A DNA stretch of 64,000 bases from an uncultured Clostridia bacterium (GCA_934438075.1 CAKSBF010000007.1:62001-126000); one strand, 5' to 3'. Numbered from the stretch's first letter, positions 8,485 through 17,021 are shown. Translations and numbers: made by a program. Notes: generated from the letters alone by a model not told the origin.

Positions 8485-9996
8485 TCACGCCTTATGTCCG
8501 CCGATTTGACCGTTTCGCTCAATGGCTGTTGCCCCCTCTTCAAGGTCCAAGCCCTTTAAAACGGCATTTTTCCCAAATTTGTTTTTAATATCTATCATTG
8601 TTCTTTGCATGTTTCTTTCTTTTTCAAAAAACCTTTCCGATTCCTGTCTCTCTTTTTCCGCACGCTCATAATCAGTAAACACATCAAGCTGCGTAAACTC
8701 TTCCGTTTTGGCAACATCGTCGTGCTCATCAATAACCCGATTTGCGCAAAGTGTGATTCTTCTGACCAAAAGATTTTTATTTATAATTCTATCATAAAGC
8801 TGCATTACCGCTTCTGAAATAAGCTTAGTAGAAGATGTGTATTTTCTTATATTTATTGTTCCGTGTGCATGCTTTGGAACCTTTCTTCCATAATTATCTG
8901 TTGTTATTTTACCCTTATACTTCCGTCTTATTTCAGGTCTTATCAGACTTTCTACATCATAACCTATTGTAAGAACAATTTGATTGGTAACAAGCCTCTT
9001 CTCTACAAGGTCAAGAGCAAGCGTTTCCGCCATTTCTCTCATAACCAAATGAGCTTTTTCAACACTGTACGGTGCTTGCAAAACTTGCCCCATGCTGATA
9101 CTGCTATTTTGCGGCTTATAGTTTTTTATATCAGCCATTGTGCAAGGTTCCCACCCCCACGCATGGTCAATTAAAAGTTCCGCATTGATACCAAACATCT
9201 TATACAGTTTATCTTCTCCATATCTAGAAAGGGAGCATTTTGCAATATCCCCCATTGTGTAAATCCCATTTTCCTCCAATTTTTTTGAATATCCTCTGCC
9301 CACCCTCCAAAAGTCAGTCAACGGTGTATGACCCCAAAGTTCCCTGCGGTAGGTCATTTCATCAAGATACGCAATTCTCACGCCATTTTTATCGGGCTTC
9401 ATTTTCTTCGCCATAATATCCATTGCAACCTTACACAGATACAAATTAGTGCCAATGCCCGCTGTTGCGGTAATGCCCGTTGTGTCCAATACATCCGTAA
9501 TAATTTTTATCGCAAATTCGTGCGCATTCACGTTAGCCGATTTAAGATAATCCGTAGCATCTATAAATACCTCATCAATTGAATAAACATGTATGTGCTC
9601 CGGAGCGACATATTTCAAATATATTGCATAAATTTCCGTGCTGTATTTTGTGTAAAGAGCCATTCTCGGCGGTGCAATGATATACGTCATCTCAAGCCCG
9701 GGATTTTGTTGAAGTTCTGACACAGAATATGATTTTCCGGAAAAATTTTTGTTTGGCGCCCTATATTCTCTTTGTTTGTTAACTTCTTTTATCTTCTGAA
9801 TTACCTCAAAGAGTCTTGCCCTGCCATGGATACCATAATTTTTCATACTCGGTGACACAGCAAGGCAAATGGTCTTTTCGGTTCTGCCTTCATCCGCCAC
9901 CACAAGATTGGTATCCATTGCGTCAAGCCCTCTTTCCACGCACTCCACAGAAGCATAAAAAGATTTTAAATCAATCGCAATATAGGTTCTTTCCAT
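8485..9996 (-). CDS. Y-family translesion DNA polymerase (UmuC/UvrX-like)
   Basis: The 503-residue protein starts with AIDLKSFYASVECVERGLD, the first catalytic Asp motif, and carries YSIDEVFID near residue 140, which supplies the second catalytic Asp-Glu pair. A finger/palm core, a little-finger domain (about 300-420) and a QLDVF sequence near 440, which fits a beta-clamp binding peptide, follow. The C-terminal IGGHKA tail is common in Bacillota UmuC-like proteins. It probably inserts bases opposite DNA lesions. A GGGAGG site lies 11 bases before the ATG. I find no canonical LexA box (GAAC-N4-GTTC) upstream, so SOS control is not shown. Confidence 0.9.
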   Translation of the reverse strand: MERTYIAIDLKSFYASVECVERGLDAMDTNLVVADEGRTEKTICLAVSPSMKNYGIHGRARLFEVIQKIKEVNKQREYRAPNKNFSGKSYSVSELQQNPGLEMTYIIAPPRMALYTKYSTEIYAIYLKYVAPEHIHVYSIDEVFIDATDYLKSANVNAHEFAIKIITDVLDTTGITATAGIGTNLYLCKVAMDIMAKKMKPDKNGVRIAYLDEMTYRRELWGHTPLTDFWRVGRGYSKKLEENGIYTMGDIAKCSLSRYGEDKLYKMFGINAELLIDHAWGWEPCTMADIKNYKPQNSSISMGQVLQAPYSVEKAHLVMREMAETLALDLVEKRLVTNQIVLTIGYDVESLIRPEIRRKYKGKITTDNYGRKVPKHAHGTINIRKYTSSTKLISEAVMQLYDRIINKNLLVRRITLCANRVIDEHDDVAKTEEFTQLDVFTDYERAEKERQESERFFEKERNMQRTMIDIKNKFGKNAVLKGLDLEEGATAIERNGQIGGHKA

Positions 9997-10156
9997 CCCC
10001 TGCGCCTCCCAATTTTGTTAATTTAGCTTTTTACTCTTATAGTATGCACCGCTCTTCGGGTTTTTAGTGCGATGAAAATCTTCAGGTTACTCTTAAGCAA
10101 ATGTAAACTTTCTATACACATCATAGGCTTGATATCAGTTTTTCTATAGCACCTGC

Positions 10157-10209
10157 AAAAACAGACATCTTCAATCGAACATTAACCGTTCAAATTACGA
10201 TGTCTGTTT
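10157..10209 (-). terminator. Hairpin with T-run in the leader of the polymerase gene
   Basis: On the minus strand AAACAGACATC and GATGTCTGTTT pair over 11 bases, with an inner GAAC/GTTC pairing, and the right arm runs into TTTTT. No other gene would need it, so it either ends a short RNA of about 240 nt or attenuates the polymerase operon. Confidence 0.5.
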
Positions 10210-10259
10210 AAAGCTTTTCCTTGATTTATGTCACCATTGTCAGTACAAATCGGGCTCAT
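10182..10259 (-). CDS. Possible 25-residue leader peptide upstream of the Y-family polymerase
   Basis: ATG at 10259 follows AGAGGTAGTGAA, a fair ribosome-binding site, and the frame runs 25 codons (MSPICTDNGDINQ…) to a TAA that falls in the loop of the hairpin at 10157-10209. It has a strong upstream promoter. I do not recognise the peptide. It may be a regulatory leader ORF or chance; a second frame upstream (about 10270-10345) has a strong GGGGGAGG but no ATG, GTG or TTG at a suitable distance. Confidence 0.3.
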   Translation of the reverse strand: MSPICTDNGDINQGKALNRHRNLNG

Positions 10260-10398
10260 TTCACTACCTCTGAAATAAGATTAAGTGCCTAAGCATACAC
10301 AATAAAAATGCTGTTAAATATTTCTTATGGTCTGTTATCGCTATACTTCCTCCCCCATACACAGTTTAAACTGCATCATTTATCATTTTTCAAAAAAA

Positions 10399-10427
10399 AT
10401 TATACCACCATTCAAAACTAAATTCAA
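10399..10427 (-). promoter_or_regulatory. Sigma-A-type promoter reading toward the polymerase gene
   Basis: On the minus strand TTGAAT, a 17-base spacer and TATAAT. A 12-base palindrome (CAGTTTAAACTG, 10362-10373) lies 20-30 bases downstream of the predicted start. Together with 10428-10521, where I see nothing specific, it fills the gap between the polymerase and thi operons. Confidence 0.6.
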
Positions 10428-10521
10428 TAGTTAGTACCAAATCAGCACATTTTTACATATGCGATATTCTTACCATGTATCAATGCTAATGGCCTGCAAT
10501 GATTCTTTTTTCAAAAAAGTA

Positions 10522-10550
10522 TTGAAATTTTTGTTTGAGAATGATATAAT
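10522..10550 (+). promoter_or_regulatory. Promoter of the thiamine salvage operon
   Basis: TTGAAA, a 17-base spacer and a perfect TATAAT lie directly upstream of the TPP riboswitch, placing the start of transcription near 10557. Confidence 0.75.
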
Positions 10551-10567
10551 ACAAACAAATAAATAGA

Positions 10568-10650
10568 AAACGGGAGCTTGTAGTACAGGCTGAGAGGAAG
10601 GTATGACCTTCGACCGAGAACCTGATTTGGATAATGCCAACGGAGGGATG
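10568..10650 (+). ncRNA. TPP riboswitch (THI element)
   Basis: The conserved parts are all present in order: GGCTGAGAGG (pyrimidine-sensing junction), a P3a-like hairpin (GAAGGT…ACCTTC), then ACCTGATTTGGATAATGCC and GGAGGGA of the pyrophosphate-sensing half. A terminator follows 37 bases after it and the downstream operon is for thiamine salvage, so the expected effect of TPP is premature termination. Confidence 0.96.
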
Positions 10651-10686
10651 CCTAAACGCAGATTTAGGAATAACAAAGTGTAAATT

Positions 10687-10717
10687 GGAAGTTGCCAAAT
10701 CGGCAGCTTCCTTTTTT
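10687..10717 (+). terminator. Riboswitch-controlled intrinsic terminator
   Basis: GGAAGTTGCC and GGCAGCTTCC form a 10-bp stem (one G-U pair) followed by six T. A separate 6-bp hairpin (CCTAAA…TTTAGG, 10651-10668) lies between aptamer and terminator and may take part in the switch. Confidence 0.9.
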
Positions 10718-10792
10718 ATTGCAACGGAGGTGAAATTTACATCCGATAGAATCGGGCGGATATCAGGCGAGCGCCTTTTGTCTTGTATTTTG

Positions 10793-10860
10793 CGATGGGA
10801 TCCCGTGTTTCGGGCTGAGAGGAGAAAATCAATTCTCGACCGAGCAAGGCTTAAGCCTTG
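10793..10860 (+). ncRNA. Truncated TPP-aptamer-like leader element (possible second riboswitch)
   Basis: This stretch repeats GGCTGAGAGGA and TCTCGACCGAG of the TPP aptamer just upstream, with a CCCG…CGGG hairpin before and a GAGAA…TTCTC hairpin between. The pyrophosphate half (ACCTGATxTGGATAATGCC) is absent; in its place is a perfect palindrome AAGGCTTAAGCCTT. No T-run follows. It lies about 30 bases before thiW. It may be an HMP- or HMP-PP-sensing RNA (the known HMP-PP 'thiS motif' class is a candidate) or a decayed duplicate. What it binds is inference. Confidence 0.5.
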
Positions 10861-10890
10861 TATCATATAACTAGAAAAGAGAAATGTTAA

Positions 10891-11604
10891 ATGACAAATT
10901 CAAAAAAATTACTTAAAATGGTTGTCCTTTCAATGCTTGTTACTCTCGGGGTAGTCATATCTCCCATACTTAGAGTTGAGGGAATGTGTCCTATGGCACA
11001 TTTTATCAATATTACATGTTCTGTATTTCTGGGACCTTGGTACTCCCTTTTATGCGCAACCCTTATCGGTATTATCCGCATGGCTACAATGGGTATACCG
11101 CCGCTTGCCTTGACAGGTGCAATATTTGGTGCATTTCTGTCAGGTATTTTTTATCGCATATCAAAGGGTAAAATTATTTGTGCTGTGCTCGGAGAGATTA
11201 TCGGAACGGGTATTATAGGGGCTGTTGTATCATATCCCGTTATGACTCTTATTTGGGGCAAAGAAGGTCTCAGCTTGCTGTTTTATGTTCCGTCATTTAC
11301 TTGCGGAACACTTATCGGCGGCAGTATCGCGTATGTATTTTTACGTAAATTGGCTGATAATGGTATGCTTGCTCAAATACAGAATAAGCTTGCATCAAAA
11401 ACTTATCAGGATAAAAGCAGTTTGCTTTCAAATACTTTGGTGATTGCGGCATTTGGTGCAATACTTTTCGTAGTGATTGAAATAACATCAGGATTATTTA
11501 AGCTCACATCACCGGTATTTGATTTCCTGCCGTATATATCTCTTGCGGTTTGTATTCTTATAGCAGCCATATATTATATTTCAAAGAAGGTGAAACAAGA
11601 ATGA
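10891..11604 (+). CDS. thiW: ThiW, substrate-binding membrane component of an ECF-type thiazole transporter
   Basis: Residues 1-165 match ThiW, including the conserved FxNxxCSVFLGPWYSL and TGAIFGAFLSGIFYR stretches, with five or six hydrophobic spans. ThiW is predicted to capture the thiazole precursor (hydroxyethylthiazole) for ECF-type import. At 237 residues it is longer than usual for the family: a further segment of about 60 residues with two hydrophobic spans follows a polar linker (about 170-180). No EcfA/EcfT energising genes are here, so it presumably uses a shared module. The stop overlaps thiM as ATGA. The ribosome-binding site is weak (AAAAGAG), which may matter for control by the leader. 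Confidence 0.85.
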   Translation: MTNSKKLLKMVVLSMLVTLGVVISPILRVEGMCPMAHFINITCSVFLGPWYSLLCATLIGIIRMATMGIPPLALTGAIFGAFLSGIFYRISKGKIICAVLGEIIGTGIIGAVVSYPVMTLIWGKEGLSLLFYVPSFTCGTLIGGSIAYVFLRKLADNGMLAQIQNKLASKTYQDKSSLLSNTLVIAAFGAILFVVIEITSGLFKLTSPVFDFLPYISLAVCILIAAIYYISKKVKQE

Positions 11605-12401
11605 AAAATAACATTTGTATCGTTCGTGAGAATATTGCGAAGCAAAAGCCTCTTATTCATTGCATAACAAATCCTATATCTATAAATGGCTGTGCAAACA
11701 CAATACTTTCCGCAGGAGCAAAGCCGATTATGGCAGAACATCCAAAGGAGGTTTGTGAAATAACCGAAACAGCGGATGCACTAATGGTAAATATCGGAAA
11801 TATCACTGATGCAAGAATGGAATCTATTATACTTTCTATGGGCAAGGCGAAAGAAAGAAAGATTCCCGTTTTATTAGATGTTGTCGGAATAGCTTGTTCA
11901 AAATTCAGGCGTGAATATGTATTGAACTTGTTTAAGAGATCTATACCTTCTGTAATAAAAGGTAATTATTCAGAAATTGCAGCTTTCTATGATGAGGAAT
12001 ATTTTGCTCCCGGAGTCGATGCCGAACCTTCAGTCGATGAATGTTATATTACAAAAACAGCAAGAGAACTCGCTGAAAAATATCAAACTGTTATTCTCGC
12101 TACGGGACCAACAGATATTATAACAAACGGAAAAAGAATTGTATATGTTAAAAACGGAATACCGGAACTTGCTTCTGTTACCGGAACGGGATGTATGCTC
12201 GGTGCTTTATGCACTACATTTATGACATTGCTTGCGCCTATGGATGCAACAATATCAGCTTGTGTATATTTTGGTATATGCGGAGAGAGAGCAAAAACAG
12301 ATAAAGGCAACGGCAGTTTTATGGTGAACCTGATAGATAGGATTTCAACGCTTGGCAAAGAAGAAATATTAAAGTACATGAATATGGAGGAAAAACAATG
12401 A
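11601..12401 (+). CDS. thiM: Hydroxyethylthiazole kinase
   Basis: The 266-residue protein is full length and shows family blocks: CITNPISINGCANTILSAGA near the start, VLLDVVGIACSKFR (about 90) and the C-terminal VTGTGCMLGA (about 195) that holds the anion hole. It phosphorylates hydroxyethylthiazole with ATP, giving one of the two substrates of ThiE. The ATG at 11601 overlaps the thiW stop and has GAAGGTG upstream; longer upstream frames are not needed. Within the operon it acts on the substrate imported by ThiW. Confidence 0.96.
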   Translation: MKNNICIVRENIAKQKPLIHCITNPISINGCANTILSAGAKPIMAEHPKEVCEITETADALMVNIGNITDARMESIILSMGKAKERKIPVLLDVVGIACSKFRREYVLNLFKRSIPSVIKGNYSEIAAFYDEEYFAPGVDAEPSVDECYITKTARELAEKYQTVILATGPTDIITNGKRIVYVKNGIPELASVTGTGCMLGALCTTFMTLLAPMDATISACVYFGICGERAKTDKGNGSFMVNLIDRISTLGKEEILKYMNMEEKQ

Positions 12402-13582
12402 ATGAAAAACGAACCTCAGCTTTTGAGAATGGATTAATTTGGTTTGGCGCAGCAGTTTCTATTGCCGAAATTATGACGGGAACATATTTTGCACCATTAG
12501 GTTTTGTACGCGGGTCGCTTGCAATATTACTTGGTCACATCATTGGGTGCATAATGCTTTTTCTTGCCGGACTTATCGGTGGTAAAAAACGCAAAAGTTC
12601 AATGGAAACTGTAAAAGCAAGTTTTGGTTATAGCGGGGCATTATTTTTTGCAATTATTAATATAATTCAGCTTGTGGGTTGGACTGCTATTATGATCTAT
12701 GATGGCTCTCTGGCGGCAAACAGCATTTCAAACATAGGCTGCCCCATTTGGTGCGTTATCATCGGCGCACTCATTGCTTTATGGATTATCATCGGAATTA
12801 AAAATCTCGGCAAAGTCAATACCGTTGCAATGGCAGCTCTGTTTATTCTGACGATTGTACTTAGTTTTATTATTTTCGGGAAAGAAACTATGCAGAATAT
12901 TGACAGTAGCATTATAACGTTTGGTGCAGCGGTCGAATTATCTGTTGCAATGCCTCTTTCATGGCTGCCGCTCATCAGTGATTATACAAGAGAAGCCGAG
13001 AAAACGATTAAGGCAACGGCGGTCAGTGCAATTACATACGGAGCAATTAGTTGTTGGATGTATATAATAGGTATGGGCGCAGCAATATTCACCGCTGAAA
13101 ATGATATAGCGCAAATTATGGTAAAATCAGGTCTTGGTATTGCGGGTCTTGTCATCATTATTTTTTCAACCGTTACTACAACATTCCTTGATGCATACTC
13201 TGCCGGCGTTTCAGGCGAGGCAATAACGAAAAAAGTTAATAGTAAATGGTTAGCTGTTGCTGTTACAGTTATCGGTACCATTGGAGCAATATTTTTCCCC
13301 ATGACAGACATTACCGACTTTCTATATTTCATAGGCTCGGTGTTTGCACCCATGATAGCCATTCAGATTGCCGATTTTTATATATTAAAAAGAAATCATG
13401 AGCATCAGAAATTCAATATCAAAAACATTGTTATATGGTTTGTTGGATTTGTTATTTATAGACTTTTGATGAGTGTTGATATTATTATCGGAAGCACTTT
13501 GTTAGATGTAGTCATAACTATAATCATTTGTGTGGTAGCAGGTTCTGTTGAAAAAATGAATACGGGGGCAAAAACAAAATGA
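12398..13582 (+). CDS. cytX: CytX-type hydroxymethylpyrimidine (HMP) permease
   Basis: This 394-residue protein has about 12 hydrophobic spans and belongs to the nucleobase:cation symporter-1 family. Its early NGLIWFGAAVSIAEIMTG segment and thi-operon location are typical of CytX, the predicted HMP importer. It overlaps both neighbours by ATGA-type junctions (with thiM and thiE), showing tight translational coupling. Substrate is inferred from genome context in the family, not from residues I can interpret. Confidence 0.88.
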   Translation: MNEKRTSAFENGLIWFGAAVSIAEIMTGTYFAPLGFVRGSLAILLGHIIGCIMLFLAGLIGGKKRKSSMETVKASFGYSGALFFAIINIIQLVGWTAIMIYDGSLAANSISNIGCPIWCVIIGALIALWIIIGIKNLGKVNTVAMAALFILTIVLSFIIFGKETMQNIDSSIITFGAAVELSVAMPLSWLPLISDYTREAEKTIKATAVSAITYGAISCWMYIIGMGAAIFTAENDIAQIMVKSGLGIAGLVIIIFSTVTTTFLDAYSAGVSGEAITKKVNSKWLAVAVTVIGTIGAIFFPMTDITDFLYFIGSVFAPMIAIQIADFYILKRNHEHQKFNIKNIVIWFVGFVIYRLLMSVDIIIGSTLLDVVITIIICVVAGSVEKMNTGAKTK

Positions 13583-14214
13583 AAAAAACAGATACAAGCT
13601 TATATTTTATAACCGACAGTTCAGGTTACTCTGAAGAAGAATTCTTATATTATGTTGAGCAGGCACTTTTGGGCGGTGCAACTATTGTTCAGCTCCGCGA
13701 GAAAGAAAAATCTATTAGAGAATATATCGAACTAGCCGGGAAGGTTCATAAGATAACAAAAAAATATAATGTTCCGCTTATTATTGACGATAGAGTTGAT
13801 GTGGCGCTTGCTATTGATGCAGAGGGTGTTCATGTTGGCCAAATGGACATGCCTGTTTCCGTTGCAAGAAAGCTGATGGGAGAAAATAAAATTATAGGCG
13901 CAACAACTAAAACAGTAAAACAAGCACTGGAGGCCTATGAACAAAGCGCTGATTATCTCGGTGTTGGTGCTATTTATCCTACAACAACAAAGGTCAAAAC
14001 AGTGCTGACCTCTACTGACACATTAAAAGATATTTGCAATGCGGTCCCTATTCCGGTTAATGCCATTGGAGGACTTAATAAAGATAATATTAATATTCTA
14101 AAAGGAATACCGGTTGCTGGAATTTGCGTGGTTTCTGCAATTATGAAAGCAGAAAATCCCAAAAGGGCTGCTATTGAGCTTATAGAAAGAGCAAAGGAGC
14201 TAAAGCTATGGTAA
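13579..14214 (+). CDS. thiE: Thiamine phosphate synthase
   Basis: At 211 residues it is normal length for ThiE. Visible motifs are VQLREKE (about 40), PLIIDDRVDVALAIDAEGVHVGQ (diphosphate/Mg2+ site, about 71-93; shown in part) and GVGAIYPTTTK (about 130-140). It couples HMP-PP and thiazole phosphate to thiamine phosphate. It overlaps the upstream cytX stop and the downstream thiD start. Confidence 0.96.
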   Translation: MKKTDTSLYFITDSSGYSEEEFLYYVEQALLGGATIVQLREKEKSIREYIELAGKVHKITKKYNVPLIIDDRVDVALAIDAEGVHVGQMDMPVSVARKLMGENKIIGATTKTVKQALEAYEQSADYLGVGAIYPTTTKVKTVLTSTDTLKDICNAVPIPVNAIGGLNKDNINILKGIPVAGICVVSAIMKAENPKRAAIELIERAKELKLW

Positions 14215-15647
14215 AAGGAGCTATATTCGATTTAGATGGAACTTTATTGGACTCGATGTTTATTTGGGCAACCTTTGCAGAAGACTATTTAAAGAAGATT
14301 GGCAAGGAACCAAATGAAAATCTTGCCGAAACTTTTAAAACATTTACGCTTGAACAAGCGGCTGAACATTACCGCAATCACTACAACGTCAAACTCTCGG
14401 CGCAAGAAATTGTTGATGATATAAATAATATGGTAACAGAAATATACCAAACAAAAGTAGTTCTTAAACCCGGCGTTGAGGAATTCCTAAAAAGGCTGCA
14501 GAACGCCGGTGTGAAAATGTGTGTTGCAACCATGACGGACCGACATATTACAGAAGAGGTGTTAAAACGTTTCAATGTACGTAAATACTTTTCTGAAATA
14601 TTTACTTGTACAGAAGTTGGGTATAATAAGGAAACGCCGGAAATCTACAGACAAGCTCTAAAACATCTTGGAACAGAAAAAGCAGAAACCGTAGTGTTTG
14701 AAGATGCGTATCACGCTTTGAAAACCGCTAAAGATGATGGCTTTAAGATCGCGGCGGTTTATGATGCACATGAAACAATGCAAGAAGAAACGAAAAAAAT
14801 TTCAGATTACTACATAACAGATTTTGACAGTTTTTGTTTTAAAACAAAAATGAAAACAGCATTGACTATTGCAGGTAGTGATTCAAGCGGCGGCGCAGGC
14901 ATACAGGCAGATATTAAAACTATGACGATGAACGGCGTCTATGCAATGAGCGCCATTACGGCACTCACTGCTCAAAACACGCTTGGCGTAAGAGCAATTT
15001 TAGATTCGACAGCAGATTTTCTAAAAGAACAGCTTGATGCAATATTTGAAGATATCTTTCCTGATAGCGTAAAAATTGGAATGGTATCATCCAGTGAGTT
15101 GATAAATGTAATTGCAGATAGACTAAAGTTTTATAATGCACAAAATATTGTTGTAGATCCCGTAATGGTAGCAACAAGCGGCTCTGCGCTTATAAAAACC
15201 GACGCCATAAAAACATTGGTTTCAAAACTGCTTCCGATTGCAACTCTTGTCACTCCCAATATACCCGAAGCAGAAATCTTATCCGATATGAAAATTTGCA
15301 ACAAAGAAGATATGATGAAAGCAGCAAAATATATCGGAGAAAATTACAGTTGCAGTGTACTGCTTAAGGGGGGCCACAATATAAACGATGCAAATGATCT
15401 TTTGTTTGAAAACGGCAGGCTTATATGGTTTAACGGAAAACGAATTGATAATCCAAACACTCACGGAACCGGATGTACTTTATCAAGTGCAATTGCAGCA
15501 AATCTTGCAAAAGGACACGCTCTTGCCGAGTCAGTGAAAAAGGCAAAGGATTACCTATCAGATGCCCTTGCGGAAGGTCTTGATTTAGGTAACGGTTCAG
15601 GTCCAATGAAACATAATTTTAACTTACAAAGTAAGTTCGCAAATTAA
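14208..15647 (+). CDS. thiD: HAD-family phosphatase fused to HMP/HMP-P kinase (ThiD)
   Basis: The 479-residue protein has two domains. Residues 1-205 form a HAD hydrolase: FDLDGTLLDS near residue 6, a helical cap and a late FEDAYHALKTAK (about 165-177) supplying the acidic metal-binding residues. Residues about 213-479 form ThiD: LTIAGSDSSGGAGIQADIKT (about 217), VVDPVM (about 320) and HGTGCTLSSAIAANLAKGH (about 420). ThiD phosphorylates HMP twice to HMP-PP. The HAD part may dephosphorylate a thiamine intermediate, which is inference. A Met at the junction (14850) could also allow a separate ThiD start. It ends the operon; no clear terminator follows. Confidence 0.9.
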   Translation: MVKGAIFDLDGTLLDSMFIWATFAEDYLKKIGKEPNENLAETFKTFTLEQAAEHYRNHYNVKLSAQEIVDDINNMVTEIYQTKVVLKPGVEEFLKRLQNAGVKMCVATMTDRHITEEVLKRFNVRKYFSEIFTCTEVGYNKETPEIYRQALKHLGTEKAETVVFEDAYHALKTAKDDGFKIAAVYDAHETMQEETKKISDYYITDFDSFCFKTKMKTALTIAGSDSSGGAGIQADIKTMTMNGVYAMSAITALTAQNTLGVRAILDSTADFLKEQLDAIFEDIFPDSVKIGMVSSSELINVIADRLKFYNAQNIVVDPVMVATSGSALIKTDAIKTLVSKLLPIATLVTPNIPEAEILSDMKICNKEDMMKAAKYIGENYSCSVLLKGGHNINDANDLLFENGRLIWFNGKRIDNPNTHGTGCTLSSAIAANLAKGHALAESVKKAKDYLSDALAEGLDLGNGSGPMKHNFNLQSKFAN

Positions 15648-15691
15648 AATGATATATTTAAATACCCTCGTTATCTCCTCTTCCCGAAATT

Positions 15692-17002
15692 TTACCAATA
15701 GACCAGCTTACTTGTTCTACTCAGTACAATAGCCGCGGCCAGCGTTATAGTCTCCGTCACAAAGGGAGCAATCCAGATGGCTTCCGCGCCGAAAATCAAC
15801 GGAAGGCAGAATACCATCAGTGCCTTGATTGCAACACCGCGACTGATGGCAATAGCGTTGGCAGTAGCGGTTCGCTTGGTGGAGAAAAAATACGCCGTAT
15901 AAATGAGATTCAGTGCCATCGGAATAAAGGACAACGCAAACAGAGGCAGAGCTGCCGATGCCGTCTCTATCAGCTCCGGTTCCTTGTTGAAAATGCGGAT
16001 CACCGGCACATCAAAGAAGAACAGCCCTCCATAGATGAACACCGACCGCACAATATTGATGAGAAGTCCGCTGCGAAAATACCATTTCATCCCGTCGGTA
16101 TCCTTTCTGCCATAGCATTGCCCCCACAGGGGCTGTAAGCCCTGTGCCACGCCGGAAAGCATGGCGTTGGCAAGTGAATAGATAAAACTCAAAACGCTAA
16201 AGGTTGAGATTCCGATATCACCCACCAGATGCGCCAACATCAGATTATAGCAAAGTGCGGTAACGGGCGTGGTGAGCTGTGTGACTGCCTCCGGTATGCC
16301 ACGCTTGCAGACCTTTGCCATCAATCCACCGCTGAATTTAAATACTCTGATCCGAAGGTCGCCTTTTTTCCGCAAAAAGTGTGCTAGCAGAACAAGGACA
16401 GACAGCACTTGTCCCAGGCCGGATGCAACTGCAGCACCAATAATGCCCATTTGGAGCGGAAAAATAAAAAGCCAGTCGAGAAAGATGTTTGCGACAGCTC
16501 CGACACACATCCCGACAAAAGACAGTGTCGGCGAGCCATCATTGCGGACAAATACCGACAGACAAGTACCTATGAGCATAGGGATAGAAAAAGCAGAGCA
16601 ATAGAACAGATACTGCGCCGACATCTCCCGCATCTCTGCGCTTAGATTTTTTGCGCCGCTCAAATCCACGATTTGCTGTGAAAATACCATACCCACAGCC
16701 ATCAGCAGCACAGCCACGAGAAGTGTTAGTAAGAAAGCGCTCATAAAAGCGTGGTTTGCACCGTCCTTGTCACCGCGCCCCATGCGAATGGCAACAACCG
16801 TTGCACCGCCCATGGGAAACATGGCAGTGAGAGCCACCACGAAAGTAATAAAGGGCACAGCTATATTAACTGCACCGAGAGCTGCTGCGCCGACTCCCTG
16901 CCCAACAAAAATACCGTCCACCACATTGTAAAGATAGGTCACGAAAAGTCCGCCCAATGCAGGGAAAATGTAACGTACCAGAGAATTTGTTTTTACATTC
17001 AT
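15692..17002 (-). CDS. MATE-family efflux transporter
   Basis: The 436-residue protein has 12 hydrophobic spans and MATE features, such as an early PALGGLFVTYLYNVVDG and IGAAVASGLGQV in the middle. MATE proteins export drugs or metabolites with Na+ or H+. The ATG at 17002 has GGAGG 9 bases upstream. Its codons look more GC-rich than those of the thi operon beside it, suggesting separate acquisition. Upstream is a strong promoter and a leader with two terminator hairpins, so expression is probably attenuated until some signal arrives. The substrate is unknown. Confidence 0.9.
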   Translation of the reverse strand: MNVKTNSLVRYIFPALGGLFVTYLYNVVDGIFVGQGVGAAALGAVNIAVPFITFVVALTAMFPMGGATVVAIRMGRGDKDGANHAFMSAFLLTLLVAVLLMAVGMVFSQQIVDLSGAKNLSAEMREMSAQYLFYCSAFSIPMLIGTCLSVFVRNDGSPTLSFVGMCVGAVANIFLDWLFIFPLQMGIIGAAVASGLGQVLSVLVLLAHFLRKKGDLRIRVFKFSGGLMAKVCKRGIPEAVTQLTTPVTALCYNLMLAHLVGDIGISTFSVLSFIYSLANAMLSGVAQGLQPLWGQCYGRKDTDGMKWYFRSGLLINIVRSVFIYGGLFFFDVPVIRIFNKEPELIETASAALPLFALSFIPMALNLIYTAYFFSTKRTATANAIAISRGVAIKALMVFCLPLIFGAEAIWIAPFVTETITLAAAIVLSRTSKLVYW

Positions 17003-17021
17003 ACAGATATCCTCCAAACAT

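Noticed and set aside
10171..10192. Possible LexA box (GAAC…GTTC) before the polymerase operon
   Set aside because: The half-sites are 7 bases apart rather than 4 and are part of the larger hairpin.
10362..10373. Palindrome CAGTTTAAACTG as a mobile-element end
   Set aside because: There is no transposase, no second copy and no target duplication in view.
10634..10870. Open frame of 78 codons across the thi leader
   Set aside because: It runs through the end of the TPP aptamer, the terminator and the second element, has no ribosome-binding site, and reads as chance.
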